From Hydrogenophaga sp. (GTDB lineage Bacteria > Pseudomonadota > Gammaproteobacteria > Burkholderiales > Burkholderiaceae_C), in assembly GCA_018993155.1 (NCBI GenBank), contig JAGKSX010000020.1, forward strand, positions 1 to 60,965: a DNA stretch of 60,965 nucleotides. Direction: 5' to 3'. Position numbers and translations under genes: made by a program. The stretch's first letter is position 1; the number at the start of each line of letters is the position of its first letter. Below are positions 26,221 to 35,087 of the stretch, piece after piece. Under the pieces are notes generated by a model. That model saw only the letters and a program-made list of their open reading frames with translations. It was not told the DNA's origin and did not search any database.

Positions 26221-27165
26221 TCAGGACAACAGCGGCGCCAGCGCCGCCTGGATGCGCTGCAGCTGGGGCGTCGTGGTCATGGCCACCAGCAGTTGCCGAA
26301 AGCGCGGCGACTGCAGGCCCGAGCCGATGTACTGCCAGCGGTAGGCGTCCAGCAGGCCGGCGACGAGGCGGGCGTCCTGCCCCGGCGCGAAGCGGCGCGG
26401 GTTGGTGTCGCTGAAGTAGCGGGCGTCGGCGGTGGCCTGTTGCCGCAGAATGCCGTCGATGGCGCCCAGCAGGCCGATCAGGTCGTCCACCGCCACGTCG
26501 CGCTCGCGCGGCGTGAGGCGCCCGTGTTCGCGCTCCCACTCCAGCTCGTCGAGGATGGCGTGCTGCGACTCCTCCTTCCAGTGGAAGAGGAACACGTCTT
26601 TGTAGAGCCCGGCGATGTCTTCCATGGGCTGGATGCTCTGGCGGTAGTGCACCTGGGTGAAGAGCTCGATGTGGCAGGTGAGCGCGAGCACCGCCCAGGT
26701 GGAGGCCTCCAGCACCTGCGAGGCCACGGCGTTCGCGGTGGGCAGGAACTCGTAGCCTTCGGCCATGCCCGTCGCCGCCAGGCGCTCGACGCGGCGGAAC
26801 AGCGCCTGGTGCTTGAGTTCCTCGTCGGTGAAGCGCACCAGCGCCTCCAGTGCGACCTGGTCGCCGAACCAGTGGTGGCGGCTGCACGAGAGCATCTGGA
26901 TGCCGATGAAGCGCTCGACCAAGCCGAACATGTTGGCGTAGGTGCGGCCCTGCACCTGGCTCAGCCGCAGCTGCTCGGCGGGTTTCAGGAAATCGAGCCG
27001 GCTGATGCGCGAGAGCCCGTCGGGCAGGAAGGGTTTGCCGAAGTCGAGCCGGCGGGCGCGGATCACGTCGTGCTCGATGTCCCAGCGCACGCGGCGCGAG
27101 GCGGCGATGCAATGGGCGTAGCGCTCGGTGTGGACGGTGGTGTGGGTCATGCGTCTGAGTTCCAT
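26221..27165 (-). CDS. Ferritin-like diiron protein
   Basis: About 314 residues. Numbered from the longer TTG start (27183), the four-helix diiron ligand set is complete: E90 (LVERFIG), E122xxH125 (DEELKHQ), E173 (HIELFT) and E205xxH208 (KEESQH). This pattern belongs to soluble diiron oxidases and oxygenases (AurF, fatty-acid desaturase or ribonucleotide-reductase type). I do not recognise the exact family. I use the ATG at 27165, 11 bp after the patatin stop; an ATG at 27150 with GGAAC before it is also possible. Its operon partners are an alpha/beta hydrolase and a patatin, which suggests lipid oxidation, an inference. Confidence 0.7.
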   Translation of the reverse strand: MELRRMTHTTVHTERYAHCIAASRRVRWDIEHDVIRARRLDFGKPFLPDGLSRISRLDFLKPAEQLRLSQVQGRTYANMFGLVERFIGIQMLSCSRHHWFGDQVALEALVRFTDEELKHQALFRRVERLAATGMAEGYEFLPTANAVASQVLEASTWAVLALTCHIELFTQVHYRQSIQPMEDIAGLYKDVFLFHWKEESQHAILDELEWEREHGRLTPRERDVAVDDLIGLLGAIDGILRQQATADARYFSDTNPRRFAPGQDARLVAGLLDAYRWQYIGSGLQSPRFRQLLVAMTTTPQLQRIQAALAPLLS

Positions 27166-27175
27166 GGGAAGGGGT

Positions 27176-28063
27176 TCATTCAATGAAGGTCAGCTCGCGC
27201 TCGGGCGCCTGCGCGGCCTCCAGCGCGGCCACGATGTCGAGCAGTCGCGCCTCGGCCGCGCGCCAGCCGGCCTCGAACAGGGCCGGCATGGCGGCGGTCT
27301 CCCACAGGCCGACCGGGCGCTCCAGGTCCAGCTCCAGACCGATCAGCTTCTGCCCCCGGGCCTGTGCGGCCTCGGTGCGCGCCTGCATCAGGTTGTTGAT
27401 GAGCGTGGTGCTGGTCTGCGCCACCAGGCGCGAGACGCGGTCCACCCGGCGCGGCAGGCCGCCGAAGAAGCCGAGCGAGAGCACGACGCGCGCATCGGCC
27501 GCCGCCGCCAGGGGCAGCGGGTCGGAGAGCACGCCATCGACCAGGCGCCGCCCGCCGATGGCCACGCTGGGGAACAGGATGGGCACGGCCATGCTGGCGC
27601 GCAGCGCGTCCACCAGGCGGCCTTGCGTGAGCACCACGGCCTGGCCGGTGGCGGCGTCGGTGGCGGCCACGCGCAATGGCGTGGGCAGGTGCTCCAGGTG
27701 CGTGTCGCCGAAGGCGTTGCCGATGCGCTCGGCGATCAGACGGTCGTCGCGCAGCGCGAAGCCCTCGCCAAAGCCCGCGAGTTTCGGCGCGACCAGTTGC
27801 AGGTAGGCGCGCCAGCGGCGCTGCTGCGTGAGCTCGGCCGACCACAGGGTGGTGGCCATGCGCACGGCCTCTTCACCGTGAAGGCCCTGCGCCACCTGCG
27901 CGCCGAACAGCGCGCCCGAGCTGCAGCCCACCACCAGATCGGGCCGGATGCCTTCACGCGCCAGGCGCTCGGCGATGCCCAGGGCGGCGATGCTGCGCAC
28001 ACCGCCGCTGCCCAGCACCAGGGCCAGGCGGCGTGGAAACGACGAGGACGCGGCGCTCAGCAT
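27176..28063 (-). CDS. Patatin-like phospholipase
   Basis: A 295-residue cytoplasmic serine hydrolase of the RssA/patatin type. The oxyanion-hole motif GSGGVRS (residues about 18-24), nucleophile elbow GCSSG (S48) and catalytic aspartate in LVDGVLSDPLPL form the Ser-Asp dyad. It would hydrolyse acyl esters of phospholipids or lysophospholipids. The ATG at 28063 overlaps the alpha/beta hydrolase stop by seven bases and has AGGAG six bases upstream, so the genes are translationally coupled. Confidence 0.88.
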   Translation of the reverse strand: MLSAASSSFPRRLALVLGSGGVRSIAALGIAERLAREGIRPDLVVGCSSGALFGAQVAQGLHGEEAVRMATTLWSAELTQQRRWRAYLQLVAPKLAGFGEGFALRDDRLIAERIGNAFGDTHLEHLPTPLRVAATDAATGQAVVLTQGRLVDALRASMAVPILFPSVAIGGRRLVDGVLSDPLPLAAAADARVVLSLGFFGGLPRRVDRVSRLVAQTSTTLINNLMQARTEAAQARGQKLIGLELDLERPVGLWETAAMPALFEAGWRAAEARLLDIVAALEAAQAPERELTFIE

Positions 28064-28998
28064 GACGGCTCCTGTTGGGCCAGAAAATCCACCACGCGGC
28101 GGATCACCTCGGGGTTGCGCGCCACGCGGTGGTGCCCCAGGCCGTGCATGGCCTTGAACTGCGTGCAGGGCATCGCGGCCGCGAGCGAGAGCCCGTGCTC
28201 GAACGGAATCTCTTCGTCGGTCTCGTCGTGCACCAGCAGCGCGGGCAGACCGGCCTGGCGCGCCATCTCCAGCACCGACATGCGCCCCCAGTCGAGCCGG
28301 CCGCCGTAGCGCTGCACGAAGAGCTCGCGCACGCGCCCCAGCACCTCGGGCGTGAGGCCGATGTGCCGCGCGAACATCTCGACGAACCAGTTGCAGTGGT
28401 TGAAGGAGCTGATGAGCACCAGCCGCGAGGTGGCCATGCCCCAGTCGCGGGCGGCGAACATCGCCATCGCGGCGCCGAAGGAATGGCCGATGACGGCGTG
28501 CAGCGGACCGGCGTGGCGCGCCACGGCCGCCACGGCGTTGGCGAACTCCACCATGTCGGTTCGGTGGCCCGACGAGCGCCCATGTGCCGGTGCATCGAAG
28601 GCCACCACGCGGAAGCCCGCGTTCAACAGCGGGCCCACCATGCGACCCAGGTGCATGGCGTTCGAGCCCCAGCCATGCACCAGCAGCACCGCCGGCCCCT
28701 GCCCCCACTCGTACACCGCGAGCTCACCCGCGCCGCACGGCAGGCGGCGCAGGCGCGTCTGCTCGCGCACCGCCAGCGGCCACTTGCCGAGCGCCGCTCG
28801 CGGTGGCGTGGCGAGCTGGCGGTAGGCCAGGCGCGCGGCCACGGCGGGCGCGCAGCGGCACAACCAGCGGTAGGCGCTGCGCAGCAAGGGCGTGCCGCGC
28901 GTTTCGGCAAAGCGGCCCACGCGCGGCGGGCGTGGGCTCGGCACCAAGGCGGGGGGCGCGTGGGGCGATTCGAGATCGGGCGAGAACTGGTGTCTCAT
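28057..28998 (-). CDS. Alpha/beta-fold hydrolase
   Basis: A 313-residue alpha/beta hydrolase with oxyanion motif HGWGSNAMH, nucleophile elbow GHSFGAA, the acid in LLVHDETDEEIPF and the final histidine in GLGHHR. There is no signal peptide; the first ~60 residues are proline-rich and then basic with a possible amphipathic helix. It is probably an esterase or lipase acting at the membrane face. AAGGAA stands before the ATG at 28998. First gene of the hydrolase-patatin-diiron-Sel1 operon. Confidence 0.85.
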   Translation of the reverse strand: MRHQFSPDLESPHAPPALVPSPRPPRVGRFAETRGTPLLRSAYRWLCRCAPAVAARLAYRQLATPPRAALGKWPLAVREQTRLRRLPCGAGELAVYEWGQGPAVLLVHGWGSNAMHLGRMVGPLLNAGFRVVAFDAPAHGRSSGHRTDMVEFANAVAAVARHAGPLHAVIGHSFGAAMAMFAARDWGMATSRLVLISSFNHCNWFVEMFARHIGLTPEVLGRVRELFVQRYGGRLDWGRMSVLEMARQAGLPALLVHDETDEEIPFEHGLSLAAAMPCTQFKAMHGLGHHRVARNPEVIRRVVDFLAQQEPSC

Positions 28999-29092
28999 GG
29001 GGGTTCCTTCGGTCGGGCCCGCCACACGGACGGCGTGGCAGGGTTTTGAATCTACCGACGCACCCGCTGCGCAACCACGTGAAATTGGTCAT

Positions 29093-29112
29093 GCCCCGAA
29101 GGGCAGGGGCAC
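29093..29112 (-). terminator. Stem-loop after the histidine kinase gene
   Basis: TGCCCC and GGGGCA form a six-base stem around an eight-base loop, five bases beyond the kinase stop codon and upstream of the next operon on the same strand. No clear T-run follows, so it is at best a weak terminator or a Rho-assisted one. Confidence 0.35.
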
Positions 29113-29116
29113 GCAC

Positions 29117-30871
29117 CTACAGCCCTTGCAAGGCCGCGTGAAGCTGCGCGCTGGACACCGGTTTGATCAGCAGCGGCAGGCGGTGCCGCGCGGCCGATTC
29201 GCGCAAGGCCGCGTGCGTCTCGCCGCTGATGAGCAGCACGCGCTGGCCCCGCTCACGCAGGGTCAGCGCGAGGTCCAGGCCCGAGGCCGCGTGCGGCAGC
29301 CGCACGTCGCAGATGGCCACGTCGCCATGCGCCGCCTGCGCCAGCGCCTCGGCCGCCGTCTCCACGTGCAGGACCTGCAGACCCCAGCCCTCGAGCTGGT
29401 CTCGCGTGGCGCCGGCCACCAGCGAGTCGTCTTCCACCAGCAGCACGCGCTCCACCGCGAACGCGGGCGACGGCACGGCGTGCCCGGGCAAGGGCAGCAG
29501 CGCACCCGGCATCGAATGCGCTTCGTGCGCCGGCGCCGGCGCGGCCTCGGGTGGCGGTTCGGCGCGCGGCAAGCTCACCGTCATGCAGCTGCCCTGCCCC
29601 AGCGCCGAGCGCACCACGATGTCGCCGTTCATCAGCAGCGCGAGCCGCCGCGCGATCGCCAGCCCCAGGCCCAGGCCCTGGCGGCGGTCGCGCGCCTCGT
29701 TGTGCATCTGCACGAACTCTTCGAAGATGCGCGCCTGCGCCTCGGGCGCGATGCCCAGGCCCGCATCGCGCACCTGCAGCCGCCAACACCCACCGCCACC
29801 CCAGCGCAGCGCCACCAGCACGGTGGCCCCGGCGGGCGAGAACTTGATGGCGTTGTCCATCAGGTTGGACAGCACGCGCACCAGCATCAGCCCATCGGCC
29901 AGCGCGAAGGCCTCGGGGCGCACCAGCGCGACGATGCGCACGCCCGCCGCCTCGGCCACGGCGCTGTGCTGGCGCACCAGGCTCGCCACCAGTGGCGCGA
30001 GTTCGGTGGGCCGCAGCTCGGCCTGCACCACGCCCGAGTCCATGCGCGTGAGGTCCAGCACCTGCGACAGCAGGTCGTCGAGCGCGCGCCACGACTGGCC
30101 GATGCCGTCGATGGCGCGCAGGGCCGCGCGGTCCTGCGCGCGCTCGGCCAGGCTCACCAGCGGCGTGAGGTACAGGCCGATGGCGTGCACCGGCTGGCGC
30201 AGGTCGTGGCTCACCGCCGCGAAGAAGCGCGACTTCGCCAGCCCCAGCGCCGCGATCGTGTCGGCTGCCGCCTCGGCGCGGCGCCGCTGCTCCACCTGGC
30301 GCATCACGCCGATCTCCTGCGCGCGCGAGAGGAACACCATGGTGATGGTCATGAGGAGGCCGCCGATGCCCATCAGCACCAGCAGCGTGTGGCCGCCCAG
30401 GCCATCGACGATCAGGCGCACCGAGGTCGGCAGCACCGCCAGGCACAGCGCGATGGTGGTGCGCACCACATCGCCCGTGAGGCGCACCGCGATCAGCGTG
30501 GCATTGCCCAGCAAGTAGCTCATGAGCACCGCGAGCATGGGCACGTTGTCGGGCACGTAGAGGAACCAGCAGGCGCTGCCCACGAAGGCCATCAGCACCC
30601 ACATGTACAGGCGGTACGCGCGCTGGCGGCGCGCCTTGGGCAGGGCGCGGAACGCCGGGCGGTTGACGTGCCACCAGCGCAGCAGGCCCATGCCCGCGAT
30701 GACCGAGAACCACGCGGCCGGCTGTTGCCAGGGCAAGGCGGTGGCGAACATGAGCGCGCACAGCAGCTCGCAGGCGCGCAAGGCCCAGAGCGAGGCCACC
30801 GTGTGGGCGCTGTCCTCGGGGTCGGGCTGATCGTCCCGGCCCGCGCGGGGGGAAAGGGCGTCCCGGTGCAT
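29117..30871 (-). CDS. Hybrid sensor histidine kinase with C-terminal receiver
   Basis: A 584-residue membrane kinase. Residues about 30-185 hold five or six hydrophobic helices without a large periplasmic loop. There follow a coiled linker, the H-box [15 protein letters not shown]-box [13 protein letters not shown]-boxes RDAGLGIAP and GLGLGLAIA, then a receiver domain ([10 protein letters not shown], phospho-acceptor D in [10 protein letters not shown], conserved K in LLIKPVSS). The DLRQP H-box is typical of kinases paired with LuxR-type regulators. It lies 173 bp divergent from the phytase-like gene, and its leader is duplicated upstream of the response regulator at 33033, so the two probably form one system. 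Confidence 0.9.
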   Translation of the reverse strand: MHRDALSPRAGRDDQPDPEDSAHTVASLWALRACELLCALMFATALPWQQPAAWFSVIAGMGLLRWWHVNRPAFRALPKARRQRAYRLYMWVLMAFVGSACWFLYVPDNVPMLAVLMSYLLGNATLIAVRLTGDVVRTTIALCLAVLPTSVRLIVDGLGGHTLLVLMGIGGLLMTITMVFLSRAQEIGVMRQVEQRRRAEAAADTIAALGLAKSRFFAAVSHDLRQPVHAIGLYLTPLVSLAERAQDRAALRAIDGIGQSWRALDDLLSQVLDLTRMDSGVVQAELRPTELAPLVASLVRQHSAVAEAAGVRIVALVRPEAFALADGLMLVRVLSNLMDNAIKFSPAGATVLVALRWGGGGCWRLQVRDAGLGIAPEAQARIFEEFVQMHNEARDRRQGLGLGLAIARRLALLMNGDIVVRSALGQGSCMTVSLPRAEPPPEAAPAPAHEAHSMPGALLPLPGHAVPSPAFAVERVLLVEDDSLVAGATRDQLEGWGLQVLHVETAAEALAQAAHGDVAICDVRLPHAASGLDLALTLRERGQRVLLISGETHAALRESAARHRLPLLIKPVSSAQLHAALQGL

Positions 30872-30876
30872 GCCGA

Positions 30877-30940
30877 CATCTTGCGCACCGGCGGGCCGCC
30901 CGTCTTCGCAATGCGCGCGCCAACGCCTGGCAGGGCGTGC
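30877..30940 (-). repeat. Duplicated leader, copy upstream of the histidine kinase
   Basis: This 64-bp segment, starting six bases before the kinase ATG, aligns without gaps to 33039-33102 upstream of the response regulator: 53 of 64 bases match by hand, including an unbroken 24-base run (30898-30921 with 33060-33083). The conserved part contains the alternating GCGCGC core and a TTGCGAAGACGGGC-like stretch in gene orientation. Such sharing between two promoters of one signalling pair suggests a common regulator site or a recent duplication. Confidence 0.75.
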
Positions 30941-31044
30941 GAGGCCGTCAACACACTGTCATCAAAAGGTCGCATCGCTGTCATGGCAGGGCGGCAAGCT
31001 CGGCCCCGATCCGCATCCATTGAATACAACGAAGGCACCCTCTC

Positions 31045-32394
31045 ATGAAACTGCACTCCCCTGCCCTGCTCGCCCTGGCCGTCGCCGGCCTGGGTTTTTC
31101 CGCCCAGGCCCAGACCGCCTACCCGGCCACCCTCGCCGGGCACGCCTTGCTGCCTGCGCAGACCCTGATCCCAGCGCCCAAGGACGCGCCGGCCGACCTG
31201 CGCGTCAGCGGCAAGTTCACCACCGACCGCCGCGTCGAGGCCATCGGCAGCGTGGAAGGGCTGTCCGCCGGCCGGCCCACGGGGGTCTCGCTGCCCTTCA
31301 AGGGTCAACCCGTTCAAGGCCACTCGGGCATCAAGCGCATGGCCGATGGCAGCTACTGGCTGCTGACGGACAACGGCGCCGGCGCCAAGGCCAACTCGCC
31401 CGACTTCATGCTGTTCCTCAACCACTACCGGGTGGACTTCAAGAGCGGGCAGTTCAAGCGCCTGGGCACCGTGTTCCTGCACGACCCCGACAAGAAGGTG
31501 CCCTTTCGCATCGTGCACGAGGGCACGGTACAGCGCTACCTGACGGGCTCGGACCTCGACACCGAGAGCTTCCAGATCGCGGACGGCCACTTCTGGATCG
31601 GCGACGAGTTCGGCCCCTACCTGATCAAGGCCGACATGAAGGGCCGCGTGAAGGCGGTCTACGAAACCCAGGTGGATGGCAAGACCGTGGTCTCGCCCGA
31701 CCACCCGGCGGTGAAGACGCCTGGCGCGCAGGGCGGCGAGGTGAAGTTCCAGGTGCGCCGTTCCAAGGGCTTCGAGGGCATGGCCTCATCGCCCGACGGC
31801 AGCAAGCTCTACCCCCTGCTGGAGGGGGCCGTGTGGGACGAGGCCGCCCAAGCGCCGGAAGCCATCGACGGCAAGCAGTACCTGCGCGTGCTGGAGTTCG
31901 ACGTGAAGACGGAGCAGTGGACCGGCCGCCACTGGAAGTACCTGCTGGAAGCCAACCACCACGCCATCGGCGACTTCAACATGATCAGCCCCACCGAAGG
32001 CCTGATCATCGAGCGCGACAACGGCGAAGGCACGGCCGACAAGGCCTGCCCGCAAGCCACGAAGCGCGCCGACTGCTTCCACGACCTGGCCAGGTTCAAG
32101 CGGGTCTACAAGGTGGAGCTGAACGAGGCCAGCGTGGGCGGCCCCTTGCGCAAGATCGGCTACATCGACCTGATGAACATCGCCGACCCGAACCAGCTGG
32201 CCCGCAAGCCGCTGAACAACGGCGTGCTGACCTTCCCGTTCTTCACCATCGAGAACGTGGACATCGTCGATGCGCGGCACATCGTGGTGGGCAACGACAA
32301 CAACCTGCCGTTCTCCAGCAGCCGCGACCCCAACAAGGCGGACGACAACGAACTGGTGCTGCTCGAAGTGGGCGACTTCCTGTCGGCGCGCTGA
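31045..32394 (+). CDS. Secreted phytase-like/esterase-like beta-propeller protein
   Basis: A 449-residue exported protein (signal peptide, cleavage after FSAQAQ near residue 23) of the esterase-like phytase family. Family landmarks are LTDNGAGAKANSPDF, HFWIGDEFGPYLIKAD, KGFEGMASSPDGSKLYPLLEG, NTMISPTEGLIIERDN-like INMISPTEGL and VVGNDNNLPFS. Members are predicted calcium-dependent beta-propellers; some may release phosphate from organic phosphates, but biochemical proof is scarce. GAAGG precedes the ATG at 31045. It lies between the kinase (divergent) and the response regulator (convergent), so it may be a target of that system. Confidence 0.85.
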   Translation: MKLHSPALLALAVAGLGFSAQAQTAYPATLAGHALLPAQTLIPAPKDAPADLRVSGKFTTDRRVEAIGSVEGLSAGRPTGVSLPFKGQPVQGHSGIKRMADGSYWLLTDNGAGAKANSPDFMLFLNHYRVDFKSGQFKRLGTVFLHDPDKKVPFRIVHEGTVQRYLTGSDLDTESFQIADGHFWIGDEFGPYLIKADMKGRVKAVYETQVDGKTVVSPDHPAVKTPGAQGGEVKFQVRRSKGFEGMASSPDGSKLYPLLEGAVWDEAAQAPEAIDGKQYLRVLEFDVKTEQWTGRHWKYLLEANHHAIGDFNMISPTEGLIIERDNGEGTADKACPQATKRADCFHDLARFKRVYKVELNEASVGGPLRKIGYIDLMNIADPNQLARKPLNNGVLTFPFFTIENVDIVDARHIVVGNDNNLPFSSSRDPNKADDNELVLLEVGDFLSAR

Positions 32395-32412
32395 GCGCCG
32401 GCCGAGCGGGCT

Positions 32413-33033
32413 TCACAGGCGGTCGGCGTCGAGCTGCGCCGCCTGGGTGCGGTTGGACACCTGCAGCGCCTTGAAGATCTCGCTCATGTGGTTCTTCACC
32501 GTGCCTTCGCTGATGCCCAGGGTGCGCGCGATGAGTTTGTTGCTCATGCCCTGGCGCAGCAGCTGGCGCACCTCTTCCATGCGCGGCGTGAGCACCACTT
32601 CGGGCCGGCGCGCCTCGGGCGAGCGGTGCGCGAAGGGCAGCTTGCGGCCCTGCAGCGCCGCTCCGATCGCGGCCAGGATCTGCGCCGAGGGCGCGCTCTT
32701 GGGCACGAAGGCGTGCACGCTGGGAATCTCCAGCGTGCGCCGCACCACGTCGGGCGAGGTCAGCGCGGAGATCACCACCAGCGGCAGGCCCGGGTGGCGG
32801 TGCGCGAGCTCGGCCAGGCGAAAGCCGCGCTCCATGCCGGGCATGTTCAGGTCCACCAGGGCCAGACCGGCCATCGGTTGCGCCCGCGCGGCGCGCATCA
32901 GCGCATCGCCGTCGCCCACTTCGAGGCAGACCACCTCGCCCAGCAGGCCGGCCACGAGGCCGCGCATGCCATCGCGCACCAGCGCGTGGTCGTCGGCGAT
33001 CAGGATCGTGATGGGGGACGCATCGAGGCACAC
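32413..33033 (-). CDS. LuxR/NarL-family response regulator
   Basis: Receiver (ITILIADDHALVRDG, phospho-acceptor in LALVDLNMPG near residue 61, conserved lysine in FVPKSAPS) followed by a LuxR-type HTH (LTPRMEEVRQLLRQGMSNKLIARTLGISEGTVKNHMSEIFKAL). The frame opens at a TTG (33054). I choose the GTG at 33033, giving 206 residues, because the duplicated leader shared with the kinase gene aligns this GTG with the kinase ATG. It converges on the phytase-like gene 18 bp away. Likely partner of the kinase at 29117. Confidence 0.88.
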   Translation of the reverse strand: MCLDASPITILIADDHALVRDGMRGLVAGLLGEVVCLEVGDGDALMRAARAQPMAGLALVDLNMPGMERGFRLAELAHRHPGLPLVVISALTSPDVVRRTLEIPSVHAFVPKSAPSAQILAAIGAALQGRKLPFAHRSPEARRPEVVLTPRMEEVRQLLRQGMSNKLIARTLGISEGTVKNHMSEIFKALQVSNRTQAAQLDADRL

Positions 33034-33038
33034 CCCCG

Positions 33039-33102
33039 CATCTTGCGCGCGCAAGGCCGGCCCGTCTTCGCAATGCGCGCGCCGACGCTGGGCAGCGCGT
33101 GC
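33039..33102 (-). repeat. Duplicated leader, copy upstream of the response regulator
   Basis: Second copy of the 64-bp leader described at 30877-30940. It begins six bases before the proposed GTG start and ends 19 bp short of the acyl-CoA dehydrogenase stop codon, so it acts as the whole promoter-leader of the response regulator gene. Differences are concentrated in one ten-base patch (33049-33059). Confidence 0.75.
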
Positions 33103-33120
33103 AGGAACCGCGCGGGCCGC

Positions 33121-34281
33121 TCAGTCCTGGCGGAGCAGTTCGCGGCCGATGATGAGTTGCTGGACCTGCGTCGTGCCTTCGTACAGGCGCAGCAGGCGCG
33201 CGTCGCGGTAGAAGCGCTCGACCGGATACTCGTTGATGTAGCCGGCGCCGCCATGGATCTGCACGCCCCGGTCGGCCACGCGGCCCACCATTTCCGTGGC
33301 GAAGAGCTTGGCGCATGCGACCCGCATGGAGATGTCCGGATCGGAGACGTTGACCGGCTTGCGCTCGAAAAGCCGGGCCACCTCCTTCACCAGCGACCAC
33401 CCCGCGAGGCATTCGGCCTGGCTGTCGGCCAGCATCGCCTGGATCAGCTGGAATTCACCGATGGGTTTGCCGAACTGCCTGCGGTCGCGCGCGTAGCGGC
33501 GCGATTCGTCCAGGATGCGCGAGGCCAGGCCGCAGGAGACGGCCGAGATGTTGAGCCGGCCGCGGTCGAGCACCTTCATCGCGGTCTTGAACCCCTGGCC
33601 GGGTACGCCGCCGATGATGTTGGTGGCCGGCACGCGCACGTTCTCCAGGATCACGTCGCAGGTCTGGGTGCCGCGCTGCCCCATTTTTCTGTCCTTCTTG
33701 CCGAGCTTGAGCCCGGGGGTGTCGGCCGGCACGATGAAGGACGAGATGCCACCGGCGCCCGGCCCGCCCGTGCGGGCCATGAGGGTGAAGGCACCGGCGC
33801 GTGGGGCGTTGGTGATGAAGCGCTTGGTGCCGTTGAGCACATAGTGGTCACCGTCCGGCTCGGCCCGGGTCTTGAGCGAGGCCGCGTCGGTGCCGGCATC
33901 GGGCTCGGTGAGCGCGAAGGACATGATCAGTTCGCCGCTGGCCACCTGGGGCAGGTACCGCGCCTTCTGCTCGGCGGTGCCGTCGATCAGGATGCCCTGG
34001 GAGCCGATGCCGATGTTGGTGCCGAACACCGATCGGAAGGCCGGCGCGGTGCGGCCGAGTTCGTGGTTGACCAGCACTTCCTGGCTCACCGACAGGCCGA
34101 TGCCGCCGTATTCCTCGGGCACCGTGAGGCCGAACAGGCCCATCGCCTTCATGTCCTCGACCAGGTCGGCCGGCACCTCGTCGTGTTCCTCCAGGTGGCT
34201 CTCGGCCGGCACGAGGCGCTCGGCCACGAAGCGCTGGAGGGTGGGCAGCAGGATGTCGAAGGATTCGGCGTCGAGGGACAT
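33121..34281 (-). CDS. Acyl-CoA dehydrogenase
   Basis: FAD-dependent acyl-CoA dehydrogenase of 386 residues with the family signatures FALTEPDAGTDAASLKTRA and RDRRQFGKPIGEFQLIQAMLAD; the usual catalytic-base region lies in YINEYPVERFYRDARLLRLYEGTTQVQ. As last gene of the cyclohexanecarboxylate operon it may act on pimelyl-CoA or on a ring acyl-CoA (BadJ-like position), but the sequence alone does not settle this. The ATG at 34281 lies 16 bp after the hydratase stop. Confidence 0.88.
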   Translation of the reverse strand: MSLDAESFDILLPTLQRFVAERLVPAESHLEEHDEVPADLVEDMKAMGLFGLTVPEEYGGIGLSVSQEVLVNHELGRTAPAFRSVFGTNIGIGSQGILIDGTAEQKARYLPQVASGELIMSFALTEPDAGTDAASLKTRAEPDGDHYVLNGTKRFITNAPRAGAFTLMARTGGPGAGGISSFIVPADTPGLKLGKKDRKMGQRGTQTCDVILENVRVPATNIIGGVPGQGFKTAMKVLDRGRLNISAVSCGLASRILDESRRYARDRRQFGKPIGEFQLIQAMLADSQAECLAGWSLVKEVARLFERKPVNVSDPDISMRVACAKLFATEMVGRVADRGVQIHGGAGYINEYPVERFYRDARLLRLYEGTTQVQQLIIGRELLRQD

Positions 34282-34297
34282 GGGTTCAATCGGAGGA

Positions 34298-35074
34298 TCA
34301 GCGGTGTTGGAATTCGGGGGGACGCTTGTCCAGGAAGGCGTGCATGCCCTCGTGCGCGTCGGCGCTGGCGAAGCGCTCGTACAGCGCGTGGCGCTCGAAC
34401 AGGATCCCTTCGGTGAGCGGGCTTTCCCAGGCGCGGTTGACCGCCGCCTTGACAGCCATGAGCGCGGGCAGCGAGAAGCCGGCGATCTGCCCGGCGAGCG
34501 CCATCGCGCGGTCCAGCAACTCGGCATCGGGCACCACGCGCGACACCAGGCCATAGCGGTCGGCTTCGTTCGCGTCCAGCGTGCGCGCGGACAGACACAT
34601 GTCCATGGCCTTGGCCTTGCCAATGGCGCGCGGCAGGCGCTGCGTGCCGCCGGCGCCGGGCAACATGGCCAGGCGGATCTCGGGCAGCGCGAACTTCGCC
34701 GACTCGGCCGCGACGACGATGTCGCAGGCCAGGGCCAGTTCGCAGCCGCCGCCCATGGCGTAGCCGGCCACGGCCGCGATCACGGGCTTGCGCACGCGGC
34801 GGATGGTTTCCCAGTTGCGCGTGATGAAGGCGCCCTGGTAGACGTCCATGAAAGACCAGTCCGCCATGGCCTCGATGTCGGCGCCGGCCGCAAACGCCTT
34901 CTCGCTGCCGGTGATGACGATGGCGCCGATGCCGGGATCGGCGTCGAAGTCCAGCAGCGCCGCGCCCAGCGCGTCCATCAGAACGTCGTTGAGGGCGTTG
35001 AGCTGGCGCGGCCGGTTCAGCGTGATGAGGCCGACGCGGCCGCGCGTCTCTACCCGGATGCTCTGGTCTTGCAT
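34298..35074 (-). CDS. badK: Enoyl-CoA hydratase, probable cyclohex-1-ene-1-carboxyl-CoA hydratase
   Basis: Crotonase of 258 residues with oxyanion-hole segments FAAGADIEAM and AVAGYAMGGGCELALACD, and the acidic residues in LPEIRLAMLPGAGGTQRLPRAIG expected of active hydratases. In Rhodopseudomonas palustris BadK hydrates cyclohex-1-ene-1-carboxyl-CoA to the 2-hydroxy compound. Placement between aliA and the acyl-CoA dehydrogenase in a Bad/Ali operon supports that role, though the sequence is close to general hydratases (PaaF type). The ATG at 35074 is used rather than the TTG three codons earlier. Confidence 0.78.
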   Translation of the reverse strand: MQDQSIRVETRGRVGLITLNRPRQLNALNDVLMDALGAALLDFDADPGIGAIVITGSEKAFAAGADIEAMADWSFMDVYQGAFITRNWETIRRVRKPVIAAVAGYAMGGGCELALACDIVVAAESAKFALPEIRLAMLPGAGGTQRLPRAIGKAKAMDMCLSARTLDANEADRYGLVSRVVPDAELLDRAMALAGQIAGFSLPALMAVKAAVNRAWESPLTEGILFERHALYERFASADAHEGMHAFLDKRPPEFQHR

Positions 35075-35087
35075 GGTGTTCAAGGGC

